Below, piece after piece: positions 1-5,728 of a stretch of 6,657 nucleotides of DNA. How positions within the stretch are numbered: the first letter of the stretch is position 1; every line of letters starts with the position of its first letter. The notes below the pieces were generated by a model. The model saw only the letters and a program-made list of their open reading frames with translations, was not told where the DNA came from and did no database searches. Origin of the DNA: CANHCC01 sp040381555 (GTDB taxonomy: Bacteria > Bacteroidota > Bacteroidia > J057 > RFSG01). The stretch is taken from the NCBI GenBank assembly GCA_040381555.1, contig JBEIHC010000141.1:1-6657 (forward strand). The letters run 5' to 3'. The translations under genes were made by a program, and so were the position numbers.

Positions 1-83
1 CTCATAATTCATCACTCATAATTCATCACTCATAATTCATCACTCATAATTCATCACTCATAATTCATCACTCATAACTCATA
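1..83. repeat. 14-bp tandem repeat array, running off the left edge
   Basis: Five identical head-to-tail copies of ctcataattcatca fill positions 1-70, followed by a degenerate partial copy (ctcataactcata, 71-83). The array continues beyond the window to the left, so its true copy number is unknown. A 14-bp period is not a multiple of three, so it would shift the reading frame with each copy, which argues against coding. AT-rich simple arrays of this kind occur between genes in Bacteroidota and cyanobacteria (recalled, not searched). Perfect identity of the five copies suggests recent expansion by slippage or unequal recombination. Confidence 0.95.
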
Positions 84-295
84 CAAGCTTAATCCCCTAC
101 TCCAATTAACCCGGTGAGGGTTCCCAACACAGTCATTTCGAGTAGAGGCCGAAGCCTATTTTTAATTGCAGGAATCCTTGTTAGGCCTCGTATCGAGAAA
201 AGACGGGCCATTCAACTTTTCCTTCTCTGGGTAATTCTACAATTAACAACCTTACTGTTCTTCCTTTATACTACCTTTTTAAAATATGCTCTTCA
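84..295. other. Intergenic stretch with no convincing gene
   Basis: I see no credible coding region here. A GTG-started open frame runs from 114 to 611 on the plus strand, but it has low-complexity content, passes straight through the 48-bp repeat array and overlaps the 3' end of the leftward TPR gene, so it is probably non-coding. The one structural element seen is the imperfect inverted repeat at about 136-200. The stretch looks like decayed repeat material between the two arrays. Confidence 0.6.
136..200. repeat. Imperfect inverted repeat
   Basis: The left arm tttcgagtagaggcc (136-150) faces the right arm ggcctcgtatcgagaaa (184-200). The six bases gaggcc/ggcctc pair perfectly; the outer part pairs with gaps. 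Inside it lies a small hairpin, aggc-cgaa-gcct (146-157). The beginning, 'gtcatttcga', resembles dispersed palindromic intergenic repeats I recall from Bacteroidota, here in degenerate form. A chance structure is possible. Confidence 0.4.
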
Positions 296-390
296 GAGAC
301 GCGGACATCGTGACAAATGGATTATTGGATTTAATGCGGTATTGACGCGAGGCATCGCGACAAATAAATTATTGGTTTTTATGCGGGTAG

Positions 391-430
391 AGACGCGATG
401 CTTCGCGTCTTGCACGATGCGAAGCATCGT
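391..430. repeat. Nested hairpins in the third repeat unit
   Basis: Three alternative inverted repeats overlap here. The first is agacgcga (391-398) with tcgcgtct (403-410), a perfect 8-bp stem with a 4-nt loop. The second is acgatgc (414-420) with gcatcgt (424-430), a perfect 7-bp stem with a 3-nt loop. The third, cgatgcttcgc (396-406) with gcgaagcatcg (419-429), is a perfect 11-bp stem enclosing 12 nt. The first two could form side by side, and the long one excludes both. This is the region of the 24-bp insertion relative to the 48-bp units. Confidence 0.8.
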
Positions 431-504
431 GATTAATGGCAATATGCGTTTAATGCAGATAGAAACGCGAAGCATCACAACAAATGGCAACATGCGTTTA
501 ATGT

Positions 505-536
505 GGGTAGAGACCCGATGCATCGCGTCTCTACCC
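505..536. repeat. 32-bp near-perfect palindrome overlapping the TPR gene stop codon
   Basis: gggtagagacccgatg (505-520) is followed directly by catcgcgtctctaccc (521-536). These are reverse complements with one mismatched pair (the c at 515 with the c at 526). On the minus strand the first arm supplies the last Gly codon and TAG stop of the TPR gene. As RNA it would form a stable 16-bp stem at the very 3' end of that message. There is no T-run on its downstream (minus-strand) side, so a classical intrinsic terminator is less likely than a REP-like element that stabilises or ends transcripts by another route. Confidence 0.85.
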
Positions 537-1721
537 GCCCAACTTCCGAATGCGCTCTTGGATGCCTTCTTTCTGAAAGGTATATCCCAGGCGATCATAA
601 ATATCAAATAGGTAGTCTAATGAATCTAAGTTATCTCCATACTCCAAATTTTTAAGAAACATACGGGAGGCCTTTATAAACATCTCATCTACTTTTTGCT
701 TGAGGGGTTTGTACTTGTAGGCATCTTTGGGATTGGTATTATTCTTTACTTTCTCAAAGGGAAGGGTTTGTTCAAAATATAGTACCCCCAAAGCAAAGGC
801 TGCTTGTTTTACACTATCGGTATTGATTTCGATTACTTTTAAGAAATCTAGTTCTGCTTTTTCGGACTGCTTTTGCTTTTCGTAGATTCTGGCTCGAAGC
901 ATGTACCACCGAGGGTTTGTTGGTTCTGCCTGTATCATTTCGCTTAACTTGTCGGTCTTTTTATACTCATCCTCCAACAGCAAATAAATCTGAACTTCCT
1001 GAAGTCGCAAAGATTTATCATTGGGATACATTGCCCTTCCTTTGGCTAAAGCAGATAGGGCAGCAGAAGTATCTTTGGTCATAAAAAACAAAGCACCGGC
1101 AGATTGATAAAATTGGGGATCCTGAACTTCTTTATCCAGAAAATACCGATAATGTGAAACCGCTTGAGCGTACTTGCCTGCTTGTTGGGCAGCATATGCG
1201 GCTAATAATCTTTCTTTATCTGGATACAATTGATTTTTATACAGAATGCCATGCTCGTCTAAGGGTATAATTTTCAAAACAGTTTCGAAATTCCGCCAGG
1301 CCAAATCAAACTTCCGAGCTTTGTATAAATCCACGGCATAATCATGACAGGTAAAGGCTAGGTTAACCAAAAAATTCAATACTTGTTCCCGTCGGGAGGC
1401 AGAGGTATCTATTTCTATGGAGCGCATAAAGGCATCATAGGCAATCAAACTGGCCTCTGGTTCAATGCCCCGGGTTTTCTCATTATAGGACAAATAGAAA
1501 TACACCAGTCCCCGGTATAGATGCATTTCAGCATTCTCCATAAAAACCCGATTTCGATAAGCCTGGTCAATATACATTCTGGCTTTTCCTAAATCTCCAT
1601 GATAGTAGGCTGCTTTGGCGGAATCCAATTCATACGCTTGAGAGAATGCGGTTCCCGAAAGCTGTATCCAAAAGATTCCAAAAAGGAGAAGCTGTTTACT
1701 ATTCACGCTGCAAAAGTACAT
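531..1721 (-). CDS. Secreted tetratricopeptide-repeat (TPR) protein
   Basis: This 396-residue protein begins with a probable Sec signal peptide: a hydrophobic core at about residues 11-20, then LSGTAFSQ, with cleavage likely near residues 27-28 (AFSQ before AYELD). No lipobox is present, so a soluble periplasmic or surface-exposed protein is expected. The rest is mainly helix pairs of TPR type. Recognisable repeats lie around residues 133-150 (KARKFDLAWRNFETVLKI), 170-195, 204-232 and 271-299 (YMLRARIYEKQKQSEKAELDF), and the C-terminal LFDIYDRLGY block is common in Bacteroidota TPR proteins. TPRs usually bind other proteins; no catalytic motif is seen. The ATG overlaps the TAA of the upstream symporter (TAATG), so translation is likely coupled. 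An in-frame GTG at 1704-1706 would give a neater signal peptide (MNSKQLLLFG...). The last codon and stop lie within a palindromic repeat, so the C-terminus may have been altered by repeat insertion. The partner and exact role are unknown. Confidence 0.9.
   Translation of the reverse strand: MYFCSVNSKQLLLFGIFWIQLSGTAFSQAYELDSAKAAYYHGDLGKARMYIDQAYRNRVFMENAEMHLYRGLVYFYLSYNEKTRGIEPEASLIAYDAFMRSIEIDTSASRREQVLNFLVNLAFTCHDYAVDLYKARKFDLAWRNFETVLKIIPLDEHGILYKNQLYPDKERLLAAYAAQQAGKYAQAVSHYRYFLDKEVQDPQFYQSAGALFFMTKDTSAALSALAKGRAMYPNDKSLRLQEVQIYLLLEDEYKKTDKLSEMIQAEPTNPRWYMLRARIYEKQKQSEKAELDFLKVIEINTDSVKQAAFALGVLYFEQTLPFEKVKNNTNPKDAYKYKPLKQKVDEMFIKASRMFLKNLEYGDNLDSLDYLFDIYDRLGYTFQKEGIQERIRKLGG
1711..1718 (-). 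promoter_or_regulatory. Bacteroidota -7 box (TACTTTTG) inside the first codons of the TPR gene
   Basis: On the minus strand, directly after the ATG, the sequence TACTTTTG followed by CA matches the Bacteroidota -7 consensus TAnnTTTG exactly. A clear -33 TTG at the expected 19-21 bp upstream is not visible, which weakens the call. If used, transcription would start near position 1704, close to the in-frame GTG at 1704-1706, giving a nearly leaderless message for the TPR gene independent of the symporter. It may equally be a chance match within coding sequence. Confidence 0.35.
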
Positions 1722-3511
1722 TATCCCTGCGCACCTCGGTTAGCATCTAAGCCGGTTGACTTCGAAGGAAGAACAAATGGGAAAGCATAAATCAACAAGC
1801 CTAATGAAATCAGGCCGGTAACAAACCATATTCCCAACTGATCATACCTTCCCAGTAAAGCATATCCGGAGAGGAATAAAATAGAGAAGGTAAACACCAC
1901 AGAGCTAATCCAGGCTAGGAGTTTCATCCAGGGAAATACATTTAATCCTGTACCCTGTTGAAATTGCAGCACGGGCTTCCATACGCCTTCGGGTCTGACC
2001 TTGTTATAGAATTTTGCCAGATGCTCCATGGGCTCTGGTTTGGTGAGAAAAGTGCAACTTACCCAAGCCAGGGTGGTGAAGCTTACGGTAAACAGATATT
2101 GCTCATAGGATTCTTGAATGCCCAGCCAGGAACCTAAAGGCCAAGCCACAAAGGGAGCAATCGTAGCGGTAATTTCAGACCATACATTGATGCGCCACCA
2201 AAACCAGCGGAGAATCAGCACCAAACCCAATCCAGCACCGCATTGCAGCAGAAACGCCCATACCTCGGTAATGGATTGTATGAAGAGGGTAATGATCAGG
2301 GATAAGGCCATCAGCACGAAAACAGTTATTCGGCTGGCCCAGACAAATCGAGGGGCACTCTTCTCGGGGTTCTTGCCTTCAAGTGCGTTGCGTAGGGCAT
2401 CATTGACAATGTATCCGGCACCCCAATTGAGTTGAGTGGAAAGGGTGCTCATGTATGCGCCCAGAAAGGCTGCTAGCATTAATCCTCGAAACCCATCTGG
2501 AAGATAATCCCGCATGGCCATAACAAATCCCAAGCGAGATTCCTCGGGGGGCAAATCCGGATACAGCACGAGGGTAGCTAAGGCGACTAAAATCCAAGGC
2601 CAGGGTCTTAAACAATAATGGGCTACTTGAAAAAGCAGAACAGAAAGCAAGGCACCTTTTTCATCTTTAGTGCTCATCATGCGTTGGGCAATATAGCCTC
2701 CCCCACCCGGCTCAGCTCCGGGATACCAACTTGCCCACCATTGAATGGCGGCAAAGGAGAAAAAGGAACCTAGGGTAAGGGTCAACATTCCCCCAGCACC
2801 CGGCAAATCACTGATATGGGGAAAGAAATCTAAGGTTCCCGAGGGCAAGTGAGCCGAAAGCCCAGAGAGACCGCCAATCTCAGGGGTATTCAACACGAAA
2901 AATGCCAGTACCACACAGCCAGTCATGGCCACAATAAATTGCATTAAATCTGTATAGGCTACCCCCAACAGCCCGGAGAGAGAAGTGTATAGGGCGGTAA
3001 TGAGCATCACCACAGCGGTCCAAAATAGTTGTTCTTCTACGGTAAATTCAAAGAATACTTGTAAAATGCTCATGAAGGCCAAATTCACCCAACCGATGAT
3101 GAGCACATTGAGGAAAAGCCCTAGGTAAAGGCTGCGAAATACCCGAAGAAATCGTGCGGGTTTTCCACTATAGCGCAGGGTGATTAATTCGGGTTCTGTT
3201 AATACTCCGGCTCTTCTCCAAAAGCTGGCAAAAAAGAATACCGTCATCATGCCGCCTGCCAACATATTCCACCACATCCAATTCCCGGAAATACCTTGGG
3301 TTGCGACCAATTCAGTTACTGCCAAAGGGGTATCGGCAGCGAAGGTGGTAGCTACCATGGAAAAGCCGGCGACCCACCAAGGAAGATTTCGTCCTCCGAG
3401 AATATAAGATTCTAAACTCGTACCACTCTTGCGCGTGAAGGATAGCCCTATCGCTAAGGTTACGACAAAATACAGTAGGATAATAATCCAGTCTTCAATA
3501 CTTAAATGCAT
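1721..3511 (-). CDS. Sodium:solute symporter (SSS family) of unknown substrate
   Basis: This 596-residue, Trp-rich inner-membrane protein has 13-14 likely transmembrane helices, starting at residues 8-24. It fits the SSS family (TC 2.A.21, relatives of PutP and SGLT), which imports small solutes with Na+. The evidence is the N-terminal SYILGGRNLPWWVAGFSMVA block (35-54) leading into ATTFAADTP (54-62) of the first core helix, the helix at about 160-200 with SLSGLLGVAYTDLMQF, and AAFLGAYMSTLSTQLNWGAG (347-366), whose Ser/Thr cluster lies where the family places its conserved sodium-site residues. Substrates of this family range over sugars, amino acids, sialic acid and other solutes, and I cannot tell which applies. 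The length is slightly above the usual ~500-550, as in long SSS members. GAAGGGG (3519-3525) seven bases before the ATG is a plausible ribosome site. The gene is coupled to the downstream TPR gene through TAATG. A terminator stands just upstream, so it needs its own promoter or read-through. Confidence 0.93.
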   Translation of the reverse strand: MHLSIEDWIIILLYFVVTLAIGLSFTRKSGTSLESYILGGRNLPWWVAGFSMVATTFAADTPLAVTELVATQGISGNWMWWNMLAGGMMTVFFFASFWRRAGVLTEPELITLRYSGKPARFLRVFRSLYLGLFLNVLIIGWVNLAFMSILQVFFEFTVEEQLFWTAVVMLITALYTSLSGLLGVAYTDLMQFIVAMTGCVVLAFFVLNTPEIGGLSGLSAHLPSGTLDFFPHISDLPGAGGMLTLTLGSFFSFAAIQWWASWYPGAEPGGGGYIAQRMMSTKDEKGALLSVLLFQVAHYCLRPWPWILVALATLVLYPDLPPEESRLGFVMAMRDYLPDGFRGLMLAAFLGAYMSTLSTQLNWGAGYIVNDALRNALEGKNPEKSAPRFVWASRITVFVLMALSLIITLFIQSITEVWAFLLQCGAGLGLVLILRWFWWRINVWSEITATIAPFVAWPLGSWLGIQESYEQYLFTVSFTTLAWVSCTFLTKPEPMEHLAKFYNKVRPEGVWKPVLQFQQGTGLNVFPWMKLLAWISSVVFTFSILFLSGYALLGRYDQLGIWFVTGLISLGLLIYAFPFVLPSKSTGLDANRGAQG

Positions 3512-3518
3512 ACGAATA

Positions 3519-3525
3519 CCCCTTC
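3519..3525 (-). promoter_or_regulatory. Shine-Dalgarno-like site of the symporter gene
   Basis: On the minus strand GAAGGGG lies seven bases before the ATG at 3511. This is notable because the lipoprotein and ftsE genes here lack such a site, and Bacteroidota genes often do. It lies only three bases past the end of the terminator hairpin, so hairpin folding and ribosome access may affect each other. Confidence 0.5.
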
Positions 3526-3528
3526 AAA

Positions 3529-3560
3529 CAAAAGAGCCTCCTGAATGGGAGGCTCTTTTG
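3529..3560 (-). terminator. Intrinsic terminator after the OmpA/TPR lipoprotein gene
   Basis: caaaagagcctcc (3529-3541) and ggaggctcttttg (3548-3560) are perfect 13-bp inverted arms around a 6-nt loop. Read leftwards, the stem ends in CTCTTTTG followed by TTTG, giving the U-rich tail of an intrinsic terminator. A-rich bases on the other side make it potentially bidirectional. It begins 21 bp after the lipoprotein stop codon and ends only 17 bp before the symporter ATG, so it separates the two transcription units or acts as a leaky terminator between them. Confidence 0.88.
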
Positions 3561-3581
3561 AAATTAACTTATTCTGTTAGA

Positions 3582-5351
3582 TTAACGAACGATAGCTTTG
3601 AATTCAGCTGTCTCGCGTACTTTATCAAATTCAAGATCTGTTTTGGCCATATCTCCGAATCTGCGATTGCCATCAACGGCTTTCTTCAAATTCAAAGACC
3701 AAAGATCCTTATCACTCATACGCACACCGGTTACGGCTAACATATAATATCCTTGAGTATAATCTGGATAAGCTCTTGCAGAAGACTCAAAAGAAGAACG
3801 AGCGCCTGATTTGTCATCCATCATCAATTTGCATAGACCGATGTTATAATCAGAACCTTTCAAACTTCTGGCAGAATTGAAACGATCGATAGCCTGTGCG
3901 TAGGCAGCTTGACCCGCTAATACTACTCCAAGATTGAAAGCTGCTTCAGGAGTATTTTGGGCAGATAAAGAAGACTCAAAAGAACGACGAGCTTCAGTTC
4001 TTTTGCCTTTTACTCTTTGTACAACACCGGTATTGTTCAGGATGGCATTATCTCCTCTTTTGTTAGAGGCAGCAGACTCCAAGTTTTTCATGGCTTCGTC
4101 CATACTTCCTTCAGAAGCAAGCACAGCACCATAATCATTCAAGCCACGATAATCAGATGGATAAGCCTGAACAAAAGCAGCTAAATGAGGCTTTTTGTTT
4201 TTCCAGCTGTCCATACGACCGATTGCATATAACCATTCTTCTTTTTCGTAAATGTCTTTGATGTTACCTGAAACTTTACCGGCAACGAATGCCTCTCCAA
4301 TAGAGTCAATCTGATTATCGGTACGGCGTGGCTCAAGACCTTCCATTACGATAGTTGCACGACGCAAAGGAGCTAATAAAGCTTCTACTTCTGGATTACG
4401 CGCGCCCCCTACTAAAGCCATGATTTTGGTTTCTTTTTCATCTTCCGTGATACCACTGGAAACGATTTCAAAAATCTGACTGGAGTATTCTCCGAATTTT
4501 GGACTGCTTTTTACATTTTGCTTAAAGCCATCCCAATCTTCAGAAGTAGTAGAGATTGCAAAGAAGGTAGAATCTAAATATTGAGTGTATCCAGCTTTTT
4601 TCAATTGATCCATCAACCAAGCCTGTACTTCTTTAGAACGATTCACAGACAATTCCACATTGCGCTTCAAAGAACCCTCTGGAGAGGCAAAGCCTACGAT
4701 GGTAATTTTAGTAGCAGGAAGTCTTTTGTTGATGAACTCACCGATAGCAGTGATATCTGATTTATTGTAATCATCTGCCTGAATTTTATCAATGTTTTTA
4801 GGGAAGTTAAATTTAGCCTCCAAACGCAAAGGCACTACTTTGCGGTACTCGTTGCGATCTTTTGCAGTCAAAAGGTAGTACTCACCATCCCACACCATGC
4901 GAGAAGTAGTGATACAACATTTGGCTACATTTTCAGAATCGGTCACCTCTTTCAATGTTTTGGCTTTTTTAGCGTTTTTCTGGTAGGTGTTATCCATACG
5001 CATAGTACCGCCATTCATACGATCAGAATAAGCCACTTTGTACTTTTTGGAAAGCTCAGCACCTTGTTTTTTAACATTTGGATTTTGAGCACCCTGAATA
5101 ACCATGTTATCCGATTTGAAAGATTCAGAACCATTCCGAAGAGAAGGAGAACCTGTGTAGATTCCTTTCTTCTTCATTCCGGATTTTGGAGCGATTTTCA
5201 CTTTAGTAGTGTACTCGATGCTGTCACCGTGCACCTCTAAAGGATTGGGATTGGTAATGACTGTGCTGGGTCCTTGGAATTTCTTACAACCTGTGAAGAA
5301 AATACCAACCACGAGCGCAGAGAGAATAAAAAGAATAGAACTGTTTCTCAT
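3582..5351 (-). CDS. Outer-membrane lipoprotein with OmpA-like domain and TPRs
   Basis: This is a 589-residue envelope protein. Residues 1-22 form a lipoprotein signal peptide with lipobox FFTGC, Cys22 being the predicted lipidated residue. The next residues are KKFQG, without the acidic run of the Bacteroidota surface-export signal, so a periplasm-facing anchor is likely. Residues 23-170 are a Lys-rich region I do not recognise. An OmpA-like domain starts at about 176 (LEAKFNF) and contains ITIVGFASPEGS (216-227), then N231, LS and R238 of the N..LS..R motif. Its closing strand RRATIVMEG lies at 330-338 after an insertion of about 80 residues. Such domains bind peptidoglycan; the usual Asp (GYTD in E. 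coli OmpA) is Ser here, while the Arg is kept. TPR-like helices follow at about 385-560, and the end (TDLEFDKVRETAEFKAIV) is a common TPR-protein tail. The likely role is linking the outer membrane to the cell wall with a protein-binding arm. The leader is A-rich with no Shine-Dalgarno. The gene is flanked by its own promoter and terminator. Confidence 0.88.
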   Translation of the reverse strand: MRNSSILFILSALVVGIFFTGCKKFQGPSTVITNPNPLEVHGDSIEYTTKVKIAPKSGMKKKGIYTGSPSLRNGSESFKSDNMVIQGAQNPNVKKQGAELSKKYKVAYSDRMNGGTMRMDNTYQKNAKKAKTLKEVTDSENVAKCCITTSRMVWDGEYYLLTAKDRNEYRKVVPLRLEAKFNFPKNIDKIQADDYNKSDITAIGEFINKRLPATKITIVGFASPEGSLKRNVELSVNRSKEVQAWLMDQLKKAGYTQYLDSTFFAISTTSEDWDGFKQNVKSSPKFGEYSSQIFEIVSSGITEDEKETKIMALVGGARNPEVEALLAPLRRATIVMEGLEPRRTDNQIDSIGEAFVAGKVSGNIKDIYEKEEWLYAIGRMDSWKNKKPHLAAFVQAYPSDYRGLNDYGAVLASEGSMDEAMKNLESAASNKRGDNAILNNTGVVQRVKGKRTEARRSFESSLSAQNTPEAAFNLGVVLAGQAAYAQAIDRFNSARSLKGSDYNIGLCKLMMDDKSGARSSFESSARAYPDYTQGYYMLAVTGVRMSDKDLWSLNLKKAVDGNRRFGDMAKTDLEFDKVRETAEFKAIVR

Positions 5352-5396
5352 ATTTTCCGGTTTTGTTCTGATATTGATAAAGTGTGTAATAAGGCA

Positions 5397-5427
5397 CGAA
5401 ATTAAAATAATTGTCTATAGAAACCAA
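5397..5427 (-). promoter_or_regulatory. Probable Bacteroidota promoter of the lipoprotein gene
   Basis: On the minus strand TTG (5425-5427) is followed after 20 bases by TAATTTCG (5397-5404), which matches the -33 TTG / -7 TAnnTTTG pattern with one mismatch in the -7 box. Transcription would start near 5390, giving a leader of about 40 nt before the ATG at 5351. No Shine-Dalgarno is seen in that leader; AACCGGAAAAT precedes the start codon. Confidence 0.5.
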
Positions 5428-5486
5428 TTTTCCGGGGAAATATTGACAAATTTGCATAATTCTGAGCGTATTAATCAAGGCTTTGC

Positions 5487-5717
5487 ATGATGAGCAGCAC
5501 ACAAGAACAGACTATTTACCTGATAAAAATAAAAGGTAAGGCGAAGATTCCGGATTATGTTCAAATACGGGATGCCGACTTTACCCTCATTGGCTATTTT
5601 CGCCCCGGGAGAAATGAGAAAACGGTCAAAAGCCTGGATTTAAGTTCCTATCAGGAGAGATTAGAGCTGTGCATTAATGAAATGCCTTTTGGAAAAATCA
5701 CCCCATTTACCCTATAG
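5487..5717 (+). CDS. Small uncharacterised protein upstream of ftsE
   Basis: This 76-residue protein has no signal peptide or membrane segment, so it is probably cytoplasmic. I do not recognise a named family. The pattern looks like alternating strands and turns: TIYLIKIKG (9-17), DYVQIRDADFTLIGYF (23-38), then a basic turn PGRNEKTVKS and a helix-like SYQERLELCINEMPFG (54-69). The IRDADFTLIGYF stretch has the look of a conserved core and may be shared with other Bacteroidota small proteins (impression, not searched). There are two adjacent ATGs (5487, 5490); AAGG at 5477-5480 fits either. It ends 11 bp before the ftsE start, so the two are almost certainly one operon, which is the strongest evidence that it is real. 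A link to FtsE or cell division is inferred only from position. Confidence 0.75.
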   Translation: MMSSTQEQTIYLIKIKGKAKIPDYVQIRDADFTLIGYFRPGRNEKTVKSLDLSSYQERLELCINEMPFGKITPFTL

Positions 5718-5728
5718 ATTAACTTATT

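Larger units (their letters stand above)
296..536. repeat. 48-bp-period tandem array with nested palindromes
   Basis: Five units begin at 296, 342, 390, 462 and 510, giving steps of 46, 48, 72 and 48 bp. A typical unit opens with gagacgcgatgcatcgcg, continues with a variable acaaatgg-type block and closes with atgcgtttaatgcgggta. The third unit carries a 24-bp insertion that builds a long hairpin (396-429). The fifth unit is cut short and ends in a full palindrome (505-536). Copies are diverged by several bases each, so the array is old compared with the 14-bp array at the left edge. The period is divisible by three, which keeps frames open on both strands without implying a protein. Confidence 0.85.

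Noticed and set aside
1..83. Replication origin iterons or a CRISPR
   Set aside because: The 14-bp copies are directly abutting and AT-rich, with no spacers and no rep or dnaA-box context visible.
296..536. CRISPR array
   Set aside because: The units are contiguous with a 46-72 bp period and diverged throughout; there are no identical repeats separated by unique spacers, and no cas genes.
293..607. Minus-strand open frame of 104 codons across the same repeats
   Set aside because: It is the reverse reading of the same array and overlaps the TPR gene's C-terminal codons in another frame; it has no independent support.
114..611. Plus-strand open frame of 165 codons through the repeat array
   Set aside because: It has a GTG start, passes through palindromic non-coding repeats, and its 3' end runs antisense into the well-supported TPR gene. 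The 16-residue periodicity follows from the 48-bp repeat length being divisible by three, not from protein selection.
5284..5502. Minus-strand open frame of 72 codons upstream of and overlapping the lipoprotein gene start
   Set aside because: It lies in a different frame over the lipoprotein start and the promoter region, and overlaps the divergent small gene. Its composition looks like translated intergenic DNA.
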